From NCBI RefSeq assembly GCF_000702945.1, contig NZ_JNLE01000003.1:4387501-4451500 (forward strand): a stretch of 64,000 nt of DNA. The letters are read 5' to 3'. Made by a program: the position numbers and the translations under genes. The notes under the pieces are model-generated. The model was given only the letters and a program-made list of their open reading frames with translations, was not told the origin of the DNA and did not search any database. Below, piece by piece: positions 9,294 through 18,579 of the stretch. Source of the DNA: Clostridium sp. KNHs205 (GTDB taxonomy: Bacteria; Bacillota; Clostridia; Lachnospirales; Lachnospiraceae). The stretch's first letter is position 1. Each line of letters opens with the position of its first letter.

Positions 9294-10487
9294 TTACTTA
9301 TGATTTTTGTTTTTCTGTAAAAACTCTGGTATTTTAATACTTCCTACTTCATTGGCATCTCTGCTTGGATAATGAGCAGGCGTACCAGAATAAGGAGACG
9401 TTGGTGCAGACTGAGTAGCTGCCACCTGTGACTGTGCTTTTTCAAAAGGGGACTGCTGATTATTAAACTTATAATCAGGTCTGGTCGCTGGTTGTTTTAA
9501 GAAACTGGGACCTTTTGCTTCTCCTTTGCTGCCTGCCTCTCCGTCAAGCCCGGTTGCTATTACCGTAATGGTAACATAGTCTGTATTAGCATCATCATAC
9601 ATAGCACCAAAGATGATATTGGCATTTTCACCAGCCAGCTCCTGTACCATGGTTGCTGCCTCATTTACTTCGATCAAACTGATATCGCCGGAAATGTTGA
9701 TAATAACATGGGAAGCTCCTGATATGGTAGTCTCAAGAAGAGGACTGGTAATGGCCTGGTTAACAGCACTGATACATTTATCGTCTCCTTTTCCGATACC
9801 AATACCGATATGAGCAACTCCTTTATCTTTCATGACAGTCTGAACATCGGCAAAATCCAGATTAATAAGACCTGGTACATTAATCAGATCCGTAATACCC
9901 TGGACACCTTGCTGAAGAACCTCATCGGCCTTTTTAAGCGCATCAGGGATGGTAGTTCGTCTGTCTACAATTTCCATTAATTTATCATTAGGAATCACTA
10001 TCAATGTGTCCACATGTTCTTTTAACCGCTCAATGCCGCCAAGAGCATTGTTCATACGCGCTTTTGCTTCAAATTTAAAGGGTTTCGTTACGATACCTAC
10101 CGTAAGGATTCCCATATCTTTTGCTATCTGTGCAACTACCGGTGCTGCTCCAGTACCAGTTCCACCGCCCATGCCGCAGGTTACAAATACCATATCGGAA
10201 CCTTTGATTATCTCTATCAGTTCTTCCTTGCTCTCTTCTGCCGCCTGTGCTCCAATTTCCGGCTGAGCTCCTGCACCAAGACCTTTCGTAAGCTTCTCAC
10301 CAATCTGAACACATTGAGGAGCCTTACAATTCTTTAAATGCTGCTTGTCCGTATTGATACAAACAAATTCAACACCTTTGATATTCTGCTCAACCATTCT
10401 ATTTACAGCATTATTTCCTGCTCCGCCTACTCCGATAACTAGTATTTTTGCAGTAGATTCTGTTTCACTCGTTCTTATTTCAAGCAA
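9294..10487 (-). CDS. ftsZ: Cell division GTPase FtsZ
   Basis: Tubulin-like GTPase that forms the division ring. It shows the N-terminal [14 protein letters not shown] loop, the signature [10 protein letters not shown] (residues 107-116 from my start), and the T7 loop [11 protein letters not shown]. It ends in the conserved partner-binding tail [14 protein letters not shown] after a Gln/Ser/Pro-rich linker. I place the start at a TTG (10487): GGAGG lies seven bases upstream of it, whereas the in-frame ATG at 10511 overlaps that ribosome site and has none of its own. The product is 397 residues, normal length. It is last in the division operon, with a strong terminator behind it and divIB ahead. 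Confidence 0.96.
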   Translation of the reverse strand: MLEIRTSETESTAKILVIGVGGAGNNAVNRMVEQNIKGVEFVCINTDKQHLKNCKAPQCVQIGEKLTKGLGAGAQPEIGAQAAEESKEELIEIIKGSDMVFVTCGMGGGTGTGAAPVVAQIAKDMGILTVGIVTKPFKFEAKARMNNALGGIERLKEHVDTLIVIPNDKLMEIVDRRTTIPDALKKADEVLQQGVQGITDLINVPGLINLDFADVQTVMKDKGVAHIGIGIGKGDDKCISAVNQAITSPLLETTISGASHVIINISGDISLIEVNEAATMVQELAGENANIIFGAMYDDANTDYVTITVIATGLDGEAGSKGEAKGPSFLKQPATRPDYKFNNQQSPFEKAQSQVAATQSAPTSPYSGTPAHYPSRDANEVGSIKIPEFLQKNKNHK

Positions 10488-10640
10488 GGTACTTCCTCCT
10501 TCACTATACACCTAAAATTATATTAATTATATCCGATTCCATTTTCTTATTCAACATTGAGCTTCTAGTAATATAAGACTGGTTATTCTAATAAATATCA
10601 TATCTTTAATCCACTAAATAATCAACCTTTTTTTAACGTT

Positions 10641-11387
10641 TTATTTGACAGGCTTTGCAACAATTTTTTCCTGACCTTCCATATAATTCTTCAGGTCAAT
10701 GGAAAGAATCTTCCCGTTTTTCTGAGGTACTGTCGGCAATAGCCCCTTCAGGTTTGCAATCTGCTCATCATAGGAATCCCTTTTCCCCAATAACACTATG
10801 CTCTGTCCGTTTTTTAACGTCACCTCATAGTCTTCGTTAAACTGAATGGTATTGATGTCCAGTTCAAATTTCTGAATTAATTGAGTAATCTTTAGTATAA
10901 CCGGGAAAAGCTCCGGGTTTTCTGTTTCCATCTTATCGTGCAGTATAAAACTGTTAAAATTCAGCCCTGTTATAAATGGTACTCCCTCAAGTTTTTCCTG
11001 AGAAGTTTCCACGACAATACCATCTTTATCAAAATACATATAACTACCCATATACTGAATACAGCCGATTACCGGTTTTTCATAGACATGCAGTTTAACG
11101 GTATGCCTGTCCACCATCGTTGCTGTAATCTTTTCAACAAAGGGAATCGGTTCCTTTTTGCCATACATCAGTCTCAGGTAAAAAAGTATGGTATTGCTAT
11201 CGGTTTTACTTGTCAGTAATTCCTGCTTTAACTCATCTTCACTATAATTGGTGCTGCCGATTATCGTAACCGACCTCAGATTACAGGTCATATAAAGCAG
11301 GATTACCGCAAGAAAAACAAAAAGGCCAAACAGCAGCAGTTTCCCCAGGGGGGTAAATATCGTTTTGCTGTTTTTATCCTGTCGCAT
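10641..11387 (-). CDS. divIB: Cell division protein DivIB/FtsQ
   Basis: Bitopic division protein that stabilises FtsL and the septal synthase. A short basic cytoplasmic start is followed by one membrane helix (LLLFGLFVFLAVILLYM). The POTRA domain then begins LRSVTIIGSTNYSEDELKQELL, and the extracellular beta domain contains VHVYEKPVIGCI-type residues (here KLHVYEKPVIGCIQYMG). The first in-frame start is TTG at 11393, but the ATG two codons later (11387) is better spaced from AAGGTG and is preferred. Sequence conservation of this family is low; position between murA and ftsZ supports the call strongly. Confidence 0.88.
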   Translation of the reverse strand: MRQDKNSKTIFTPLGKLLLFGLFVFLAVILLYMTCNLRSVTIIGSTNYSEDELKQELLTSKTDSNTILFYLRLMYGKKEPIPFVEKITATMVDRHTVKLHVYEKPVIGCIQYMGSYMYFDKDGIVVETSQEKLEGVPFITGLNFNSFILHDKMETENPELFPVILKITQLIQKFELDINTIQFNEDYEVTLKNGQSIVLLGKRDSYDEQIANLKGLLPTVPQKNGKILSIDLKNYMEGQEKIVAKPVK

Positions 11388-11444
11388 TTTCAAAGCACCT
11401 TATCCTTCCTGGCAATTATTTTAACTCCTTAAACTTCTCATCAG

Positions 11445-12701
11445 TTACTCATTTTTATATTCAATCTGTGCCCCCAAAGCCCTTAAGTCTCTGCATATAT
11501 CCTCATATCCCCTCTGGATATGATATGGATTCTTAACAATTGTTTTACCCTCTGCCATTAAACCGGCTATCACAAGTGCTGCTCCCCCCCTTAACTCACC
11601 TGCGGATACTTCAGAAGCTTTTAAAGCAGGAACACCTGTTATATGCGCCACTCTGTCCTGTAAACAAATCTGCGCACCAAATCTGGCCTGTTCCGGTACA
11701 TTCTGATATCTGCCTTCAAATATTTCTTCCACTATTTTGCTGTTACCGGATGCTTTCATAAGCACCGACATGATTTGTGACTGCATATCCGTAGGAAATC
11801 CGGGATATGGTTCTGTTATAATCTCCGGTACCGGTCTTACTGTTCCATCGGAATGAAGAGAGATGGAATCCTCATAGCATTTAATACGGCTTCCCATCCG
11901 CTTTAAGGTCTGAATGACTACATAAAGACTGCCGCAGCCTAAACCTCTTAATACAACATCTCCTCCCGCACCGGCAGCTGCTGCCAGGTAAGTACCCGCT
12001 ACAATTCGATCAGATGGTGCTGTGTATTCCGTCTGATGCAAGGCTGTAACCCCTTCAATTTCAATTCTTCCGGTACCTGAACCATATATCTTAGCTCCTG
12101 CAGAAATTAAGAATTTACACAATTCAAGAATTTCCGGCTCTCTGGCTGCATTAAAAATCCTGGTCTTCCCACTGCCTAAAACTGCCGCAAGAATAACATT
12201 CTCTGTTGCTCCCACGCTGGGTGAAGGAAAATAAATATCGGCTCCTTTAATCCCATCTGTCACACATTTAATCAGCCCGTCCTCTTCTTCCAGAACAACA
12301 TTCATCTGTTTAAAAGCCTCCAAATGAAAATTGATAGGTCTTGCACCAATGGTACAGCCACCAGGATAGGATATGACTGTGCTGTGGGTTCTTCCTAAAA
12401 GAGCTCCCATTAATATAATGGAAGAGCGCATCTTTTTGACAAGATCCGTTGGGACGATATCTGTTGATAAACCTCTTGCATCAACAATGATAGAGGAGCC
12501 TTCCCAGGTAACGGTACAACCGATATCAATGAGAATCTCTATCATATGCTCCACATCCAGAATTCTCGGACAATGATTCAGCTTTGTAACACCGTTTATT
12601 AATAATGTAGCTGCTAAAATTGGTAATACGGCATTTTTAGAACCTTGTATGTTAACTTCACCGCTTAGCTGTTTACCACCAACAATTTCAATATATGCCA
12701 T
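11445..12701 (-). CDS. murA: UDP-N-acetylglucosamine 1-carboxyvinyltransferase
   Basis: First committed enzyme of peptidoglycan precursor synthesis, adding enolpyruvate to UDP-GlcNAc; target of fosfomycin. The protein begins MAYIEIVGGKQLSGEVNIQG with the conserved SKNAVLPILAATLL. The catalytic loop is SYPGGCTIGARPINFHLEA, with the Cys that fosfomycin alkylates. The ending GYEDICRDLRALGAQIE is typical. The ATG at 12701 has TTTGAGGTG four bases upstream; an ATG four codons earlier does not. At 418 residues it is full length. It directly follows ftsW/spoVE, in the position where murG would normally come first. Confidence 0.97.
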   Translation of the reverse strand: MAYIEIVGGKQLSGEVNIQGSKNAVLPILAATLLINGVTKLNHCPRILDVEHMIEILIDIGCTVTWEGSSIIVDARGLSTDIVPTDLVKKMRSSIILMGALLGRTHSTVISYPGGCTIGARPINFHLEAFKQMNVVLEEEDGLIKCVTDGIKGADIYFPSPSVGATENVILAAVLGSGKTRIFNAAREPEILELCKFLISAGAKIYGSGTGRIEIEGVTALHQTEYTAPSDRIVAGTYLAAAAGAGGDVVLRGLGCGSLYVVIQTLKRMGSRIKCYEDSISLHSDGTVRPVPEIITEPYPGFPTDMQSQIMSVLMKASGNSKIVEEIFEGRYQNVPEQARFGAQICLQDRVAHITGVPALKASEVSAGELRGGAALVIAGLMAEGKTIVKNPYHIQRGYEDICRDLRALGAQIEYKNE

Positions 12702-12785
12702 GGTACACCTCAAACCTAATATAGTATTACTATATGTAATTTAATTATATTTGTGCTTGCAGCCAAAAGGGGAAGCAAATACCTG

Positions 12786-13931
12786 TTATTTTTCATACTT
12801 AATCTGATTGGATACACTTAATACAATTCCCATTTCTGTTAACAACACAAGAAGCGATGTTCCTCCGTATGATATAAAGGGCAAAGGAATTCCTGTAGAA
12901 GGAATTGTATTGGTAACTACTGCAATGTTAATTAGTACCTGTGCTGCTATATGTGTTAATACACCGGTAGCTATTAGACCACCAAAAAGATCCGGTGCAT
13001 TTACCGCAATTATAAAAAGCCTCCAGATAACCAGGACGAAGAGCAAAATTACTGCTATTGCTCCAAAGAGTCCAAGTTCTTCACAAATTACCGCAAATAT
13101 CATATCGTTATGAGATTCCGGAATAAAACCAAGCTTTTGCATACTCTCTCCAAGGCCTTTACCAAATATCCGGCCGGAGGCAATGGCATAGAGCCCTTGA
13201 AGTATCTGGTAACCTTTCTCGTGAGTCTCTACATTCAGCCACACTGTAATTCTCTCACTTCGGTAACTAACAAAGAATATGAATATGGCACCAATGGCAA
13301 CCATCAGACCGCCAGAAACAATAAAATAAAGTTTCTTTCTACTGGCCACAAAACATATGGCTACCATAATCAGACCCATTACAAGCGCAGTACTAAAATT
13401 CTGAGACAGTACCAGTCCTATGAGCGGCACAACATATGCTGCTATTCGTAAAAACCCCGTAAACTTATCCAGCCGCTTCGGTGAAAGACAGACAATATAT
13501 GCTGTAAACAAAATTATGGCAACTTTGGAAAGCTCAGAAGGCTGAAAGGTTCCAAGGGGTCCTAAGGACAGCCATCTCTTTGAACCATTTATCTCTTTGG
13601 CAAATAATAAAACACAAATTTGCAGGATGATACACAAAAAGTATAATACCACAACCGGTCTTAGCTTTATAACCGGAAACTTAAGCTTATATATTCGGTA
13701 ATCAATCTTTGAAACAATAAGCATTACAACGATTCCAAGAATTGCAAAGGCACCTTGTTTTTCCAGATAGTATGCAGGATTTAAATATTTTCTGGCTGCA
13801 TTATAGGAACTGGTGCTGTAAACCATAACCAATCCAAAGCACACCAGAAAAATCGTAAGAAACAACAGATTGTAATCATAGTAGCTATGAAGTTTTCTGG
13901 ATTTTCCTTTATCTCTCTCTTCCCTTGTCAT
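12786..13931 (-). CDS. ftsW: SEDS-family peptidoglycan glycosyltransferase FtsW/SpoVE
   Basis: Polytopic membrane glycosyltransferase that polymerises lipid II, working with a class B PBP. About ten membrane helices are visible. Signature stretches are VMVYSTSSYNAARKYLNP, NGSKRWLSLGPLGTFQPSE with the catalytic-site region, and near the end TIPSTGIPLPFISYGGTSLL. The cytoplasmic start is short and basic. At 381 residues it fits both vegetative FtsW and sporulation SpoVE; the sequence alone does not separate them, and in this clostridial cluster one gene may serve both. It is between murD and murA. Confidence 0.92.
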   Translation of the reverse strand: MTREERDKGKSRKLHSYYDYNLLFLTIFLVCFGLVMVYSTSSYNAARKYLNPAYYLEKQGAFAILGIVVMLIVSKIDYRIYKLKFPVIKLRPVVVLYFLCIILQICVLLFAKEINGSKRWLSLGPLGTFQPSELSKVAIILFTAYIVCLSPKRLDKFTGFLRIAAYVVPLIGLVLSQNFSTALVMGLIMVAICFVASRKKLYFIVSGGLMVAIGAIFIFFVSYRSERITVWLNVETHEKGYQILQGLYAIASGRIFGKGLGESMQKLGFIPESHNDMIFAVICEELGLFGAIAVILLFVLVIWRLFIIAVNAPDLFGGLIATGVLTHIAAQVLINIAVVTNTIPSTGIPLPFISYGGTSLLVLLTEMGIVLSVSNQIKYEK

Positions 13932-13955
13932 GCAGACCTCACTTTGATTCTTGTC

Positions 13956-15311
13956 TTATAAATTTCTTACGTATTCTTTAAAGAGACGGCCTCTTTCTTC
14001 ATAATTAGGGAACATATCCCAACTCGCGCAGGCAGGTGACAGAAGTACACAATCCCCTTCCTGTGATAATCTGTGGCAGGTTTCCACAGCTTCCTGTAAA
14101 CTATCAGTCATATAGATATCATGAAAGCCATGATTTCTGGCTGTTTCTGCAATTTTATCCTTTGTCTGGCCAATAAGCACCAGAGCCTTTATCTTGCCCT
14201 TAAAGGCTTCCAGCCACTCATCATATTCCGAACCCTTGTCATACCCTCCTGCAATAAGGCAGGTCGGTGCAGGCATAGATTCAATGGCTTTAATGGAAGC
14301 ATCGGGATTGGTCCCTTTTGAATCGTTATAATATTTCACACCATTTTTGGTTGTAACGAATTCAATTCGGTGTTCCACAGCAACAAAGTTTCTGACTGCT
14401 TTGTTGATAACCTCTACCGGCACTTTAAGGGATAGTGCGATTCCTATGGCAGCCATTGTGTTTTCATAATTATGTCTTCCGAATATATTCATTTGAGTAA
14501 CATCAACGACAGTCTCTGTATTCTTTCCATCACTGTATATTATATTGTCACCTTCCAGATATATTCCCTTCTCTAACTTTCTAAGGCTGCTGAAATACAA
14601 TACGTTTGTTTTTAATCCTTTACCGGCTTCCCTTAAAACTTCATCTTCGTAATTCAATATGCATACATCATCAGCACCTTGATTTTTCGCTATATTTAAC
14701 TTTGCAGCAATGTAGTTTTCCATGGTATGATGGCGGTTAAGATGATCCGGTGTTATATTAAGGATTGCACTGACCTGAGGTCTAAAATCTACGATTGTCT
14801 CCAGCTGAAAACTGCTCATTTCAATTACAGTTACAGAAGCCGCTGAAGTCTTACAGGCTATATCTGTATATGGTATACCGATATTACCGACAACAAACAC
14901 CTCTTCGAAATATGCTTTCATAATATCACCTACCAAAGAGGTAGTGGTAGTTTTACCATTTGTTCCGGTTATTGCAGCAACTTTTCCTTTGGCTTTATAA
15001 TATGCCAGTTCTACTTCACCCCAGACAGGTATATTTTTTTCTCTGATTCTGTTTACAACAGGAAGGTCTGTGGGAACTCCAGGGCTGAGAACAGCCAAAC
15101 TGACCGTCTCAAGATATTCCTCCTTCAGTTCGCCTAATACTATTTCTCCGGTAAAAGAGTCAGTAAGCTTTTCTCTGATTGTTTCTATATCCAGACTGGC
15201 ATTGGTATCATATACAATTATCTTATCAGTTATATCCTCCAGGAAACGAACGGCTGAAATACCGCTTAATCCGGTACCAAATACCAATACAGTTTTCTTA
15301 TCCAGTTTCAT
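13956..15311 (-). CDS. murD: UDP-N-acetylmuramoyl-L-alanine--D-glutamate ligase
   Basis: Cytoplasmic Mur ligase adding D-Glu to UDP-MurNAc-L-Ala. Family features are the N-terminal FGTGLSGISAVRFLED nucleotide-type fold, the ATP-binding loop AITGTNGKTTTTSLVG near residue 113, NITPDHLNRHHTMENY, and the C-terminal domain motif YNDSKGTNPDASIKAIES. The end LLSPACASWDMFPNYEERG is diagnostic of MurD among the Mur ligases. At 451 residues it is normal. It lies between mraY and ftsW in the same operon with short gaps. Confidence 0.97.
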   Translation of the reverse strand: MKLDKKTVLVFGTGLSGISAVRFLEDITDKIIVYDTNASLDIETIREKLTDSFTGEIVLGELKEEYLETVSLAVLSPGVPTDLPVVNRIREKNIPVWGEVELAYYKAKGKVAAITGTNGKTTTTSLVGDIMKAYFEEVFVVGNIGIPYTDIACKTSAASVTVIEMSSFQLETIVDFRPQVSAILNITPDHLNRHHTMENYIAAKLNIAKNQGADDVCILNYEDEVLREAGKGLKTNVLYFSSLRKLEKGIYLEGDNIIYSDGKNTETVVDVTQMNIFGRHNYENTMAAIGIALSLKVPVEVINKAVRNFVAVEHRIEFVTTKNGVKYYNDSKGTNPDASIKAIESMPAPTCLIAGGYDKGSEYDEWLEAFKGKIKALVLIGQTKDKIAETARNHGFHDIYMTDSLQEAVETCHRLSQEGDCVLLSPACASWDMFPNYEERGRLFKEYVRNL

Positions 15312-15376
15312 CTTAATATAATCCTTCTTTCTTGCTGTAGTAATCCGGTTTTCACCTTATGTTTTCTTTGGCTGTG

Positions 15377-16345
15377 TCAGATACCAAGCAATGCAATAAT
15401 ACAGCAAAGGGCAGTTGCTATGGAAAATACTGATACTACTTTCATTTCTGACCAACCACATAGTTCAAAATGATGGTGAATAGGGGCCATTCTAAATATT
15501 CTCTTTCCCCCTGTTATTCTAAAGTATACTATTTGTAATACTACCGAAATTACTTCAATGAGATAAATTAAACCTACAATTATCAGAAATAACGGCATTT
15601 TCAGCATAAAAGCTGAAGCAGCCACAAAACCGCCTAATGCCAAAGAACCGGTATCCCCCATAAATACCCTTGCCGGATATATGTTAAATATCAGAAACCC
15701 TAACAGGCTGCCTGCTGCTGCATTGGTTATCGGTGATATGCTGCTGCCCACCACAATCGCTGCAACAGAGAAAAAAGTAGTTATCTGCAAAGTAACACTG
15801 GCAGCCAGACCATCCAGTCCGTCAGTAAAATTAGCTCCATTAACGACTCCAAGCATAATAAAGATCATCATCGGAATAAACCATATACCGATTTCCAGAT
15901 AATAACCTTCATCAAATCCGCCTGTAAAGGGTATTAATACAGAAGTTCCTACTTCCGTATGTTTTGTGAAATAAATCACAAAAATTATTGTTACCAGTAT
16001 CTGTCCTAACAATTTCTGCCAGACTTTTAGTCCCATTGATCTTTTCATAACAATCTTCAGATAATCATCCAGAAATCCGATTAAGCCAAAGCCCACTGTT
16101 GCAAACAGAACCGGTATAATATCTTTATTATCTTTAAGGTATAGGATTGATGTTAATACAATACCAAGCAAGATAACTATACCCCCCATTGTGGGTGTAC
16201 CTGTTTTGCGCAGATGGCTTTTGGGACCGTTGCTTCTAACATATTGCCCCCATTTAAGCCTCTTTAGAAATGGAATAAGGATAGGGCATAAAGTTAAGCT
16301 AATAACAAAAGCTATTACAACGGGCATTAGTTGCCTAGAATCCAT
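15377..16345 (-). CDS. mraY: Phospho-N-acetylmuramoyl-pentapeptide-transferase
   Basis: Integral membrane enzyme that makes lipid I by moving phospho-MurNAc-pentapeptide to undecaprenyl phosphate. Around ten membrane segments are present. Diagnostic motifs are LRKTGTPTMGGIVILLG, GFLDDYLKIVMKRSMGL with the paired Asp residues, NGANFTDGLDGLAAS, GDTGSLALGG, and the histidine motif APIHHHFELCGWSE. The ATG at 16345 has GGAGGAAAC upstream. At 322 residues it is a typical clostridial length. It sits between spoVD and murD. Confidence 0.97.
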   Translation of the reverse strand: MDSRQLMPVVIAFVISLTLCPILIPFLKRLKWGQYVRSNGPKSHLRKTGTPTMGGIVILLGIVLTSILYLKDNKDIIPVLFATVGFGLIGFLDDYLKIVMKRSMGLKVWQKLLGQILVTIIFVIYFTKHTEVGTSVLIPFTGGFDEGYYLEIGIWFIPMMIFIMLGVVNGANFTDGLDGLAASVTLQITTFFSVAAIVVGSSISPITNAAAGSLLGFLIFNIYPARVFMGDTGSLALGGFVAASAFMLKMPLFLIIVGLIYLIEVISVVLQIVYFRITGGKRIFRMAPIHHHFELCGWSEMKVVSVFSIATALCCIIALLGI

Positions 16346-16474
16346 TTCTTGTTTCCTCCGTACAATGGCCTATTACTCTTATTCCTATACATAAATTGAA
16401 TAAAACACTCTTTCGTAGCTGTTTTCATTCAATTTATGCAGTTTCTCCTTTGTACGACCACGGATTATTATAAG

Positions 16475-18424
16475 CTATTCCATATACAGAATCAAGTTAC
16501 TGTTGTTATTAATCTCTTCACCTTTTAATGGAAATTGGCTTTTTACCTTTTCTCCCTCACCATCATAATATACTTCTTTAAAAGTATAGTCTTTTAAAAG
16601 CTTCTTCACCTCTGCTTTTGATAACCCGGCTAAATCCGGCATTATCATTGTTCCGATATTGTTTTCCTTGATTTCATCCTCTGTATATACGGGTTCGATA
16701 CCAAGGTAAGGAAGTGCATTTTCATATACTTCAGCGATAACAGGAGCTGCAATAGTTCCGCCATAATATATGCCTTCCGGTTCATCTATTAGAACAATGC
16801 CGATGATCTGCGGATTATCGGCAGGAGCAAAGCCAAGAAATGATGATATGTATTTGTTGCTGCTTCTTGGTAATTTCTCAGAGGTTGCAGTTTTTCCACC
16901 AATATGATAACCTGCCAGGTAGGCACGGTTTCCGGTACCGTCGGATACAACCGTTTCAAGAAGTTGTTTCATTAAATCAGAGGTTTCTTTCGATACGGCA
17001 TTCTCCTGTTCCTCATAGTTCAGAGTCTTTACTACCGTACCATCTTTCCCTTTGACTTCTACACCGAAGTGAGGTGTTACGATTTTCCCTCCATTTACAA
17101 TAGCACTGGCAGCTACTAATAGCTGCAGGGAAGTTATCTGAAATGACTGTCCAAAGGAAATGGTAGCCAATTCAACCGCACCTACGTTATCCGGTTTATG
17201 CATAATAGACTTTGCTTCACCTGGAAGATCCACACCTGTTTTACGAAACAATCCTAATCTGTCAAAGTACTTATACATATTGGTTACTCCCACCCTTGCC
17301 CCAATTTCCATAAACACAGGGTTACAGGAGTTCTTGATACCATCTATAAAATCTTCACTGCCATGTCCGCCGGCCTTGTGGCAGCGGATTCTGCGGTCCT
17401 CCACTATTTTGAAACCCGGGCAGTGAAATCTATCTGTAAGTTTAACAACCTTCTCTTCTAATGCTGCAGTTGCAGTAACAACTTTAAAAGTTGAACCAGG
17501 TTCATAGGTATCACTGATACTTGCATTTCTCCACATGTTATTAAGAAGGTCATTTTTCTGTTTATCTGTTAAAGTAGAAACATCCAGGCCATTCAATGCA
17601 GATTCTGTTAAAGTATAAGGATCATTAAGATCAAACTCAGGAACATTAACACATGCATAGATTTCGCCATTTTGCGGATTCATCAGAATCATCTTAACAT
17701 TGTTTGCATTTTTGGCTTCCAGTACTTTCATTGCTGCCTGTTCGGCATACTTTTGTATATTAACATCAATACTGGTATACAGATCTTTTCCGGCAACAGG
17801 TTCAATTCTGTCCTCTGCCGCGTTATCTATCTCGACTCCGTATGCTGTGGTAAGGGTTAGTATGGTACCATCGAGACCTTTTAAATAATCATCATACTCG
17901 ACTTCCAGACCAATAATACCCTGATTATCTCCTCCTGTGAACCCTATTACCTTGGAAGCCAAATCACCATAGGGGTAGTATCTTTTGTAGTCTTCATCAA
18001 CCATAACACCATCTAAATCATATTCTCTGATTTTATCGGCTAAAGTTTTATCTACATTTGATTTTACTCTTTCAATAGAAGAATTCTTCTCCACTCTCTT
18101 ACGAACATAGGCTTCACTAAGGCCTAAGGTTTCTGAGAGAAACTTAATTACCTTTTCAGGTTCTTTAATCTGGCTATGTATTACGGATATGGTACTGACA
18201 GGCTTATTATCTGCTAAAATAATTCCGTTCCTGTCATAGATTATTCCTCTTTCTGCTTTAATAGCTCTTTCCCTCTCATGAAGCTTCTGAGCTCTTTCAG
18301 CATAATCCGCTGATTTGGCAATCATTAAATATGCCAGCCTGACTGTAAGGAGTGTAGCAGCAATTACAATTACTGCTACTACTATAAATACATTCCTGCG
18401 GTTAAAGGTTTTATTTCTTGCCAT
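16475..18424 (-). CDS. spoVD: Class B penicillin-binding protein, SpoVD type (one PASTA domain)
   Basis: Bitopic transpeptidase; in spore formers SpoVD is needed for cortex peptidoglycan. The N-terminal helix is VFIVVAVIVIAATLLTVRLAY, followed by the PBP dimer domain. The transpeptidase domain has STFK (residues 311-314) and SCN (366-368). The third motif reads KTA (511-513, context HIGGKTATSEK) instead of the usual KTG. A single PASTA domain covers about residues 590-649 (IMPDLAGLSKAEVKKLLKDY), which separates this copy from the longer PBP upstream and supports SpoVD. The ribosome site before ATG 18424 is weak (GGGGC). Assignment as SpoVD rather than a second division PBP rests on the PASTA domain and position next to mraY. 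Confidence 0.85.
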   Translation of the reverse strand: MARNKTFNRRNVFIVVAVIVIAATLLTVRLAYLMIAKSADYAERAQKLHERERAIKAERGIIYDRNGIILADNKPVSTISVIHSQIKEPEKVIKFLSETLGLSEAYVRKRVEKNSSIERVKSNVDKTLADKIREYDLDGVMVDEDYKRYYPYGDLASKVIGFTGGDNQGIIGLEVEYDDYLKGLDGTILTLTTAYGVEIDNAAEDRIEPVAGKDLYTSIDVNIQKYAEQAAMKVLEAKNANNVKMILMNPQNGEIYACVNVPEFDLNDPYTLTESALNGLDVSTLTDKQKNDLLNNMWRNASISDTYEPGSTFKVVTATAALEEKVVKLTDRFHCPGFKIVEDRRIRCHKAGGHGSEDFIDGIKNSCNPVFMEIGARVGVTNMYKYFDRLGLFRKTGVDLPGEAKSIMHKPDNVGAVELATISFGQSFQITSLQLLVAASAIVNGGKIVTPHFGVEVKGKDGTVVKTLNYEEQENAVSKETSDLMKQLLETVVSDGTGNRAYLAGYHIGGKTATSEKLPRSSNKYISSFLGFAPADNPQIIGIVLIDEPEGIYYGGTIAAPVIAEVYENALPYLGIEPVYTEDEIKENNIGTMIMPDLAGLSKAEVKKLLKDYTFKEVYYDGEGEKVKSQFPLKGEEINNNSNLILYME

Positions 18425-18579
18425 AAAGGATGCCCCATTTATCTGATTGTTTCATTTTATGACAATCCTTTATAGGTTATGTATAATAATAGCAATGTGA
18501 TGAAAGTTGTCTCTGTATATAATAGTGAAGATTTTCTAAACGCTTAGTTTAGAACCATATTTATTACCTCGGGAGAATT

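Noticed and set aside
18531..18554. Terminator between the two PBP genes
   Set aside because: TTCTAAAC pairs with GTTTAGAA, but no T run follows on the minus strand and both genes appear to belong to one operon; it may be only a minor mRNA structure.
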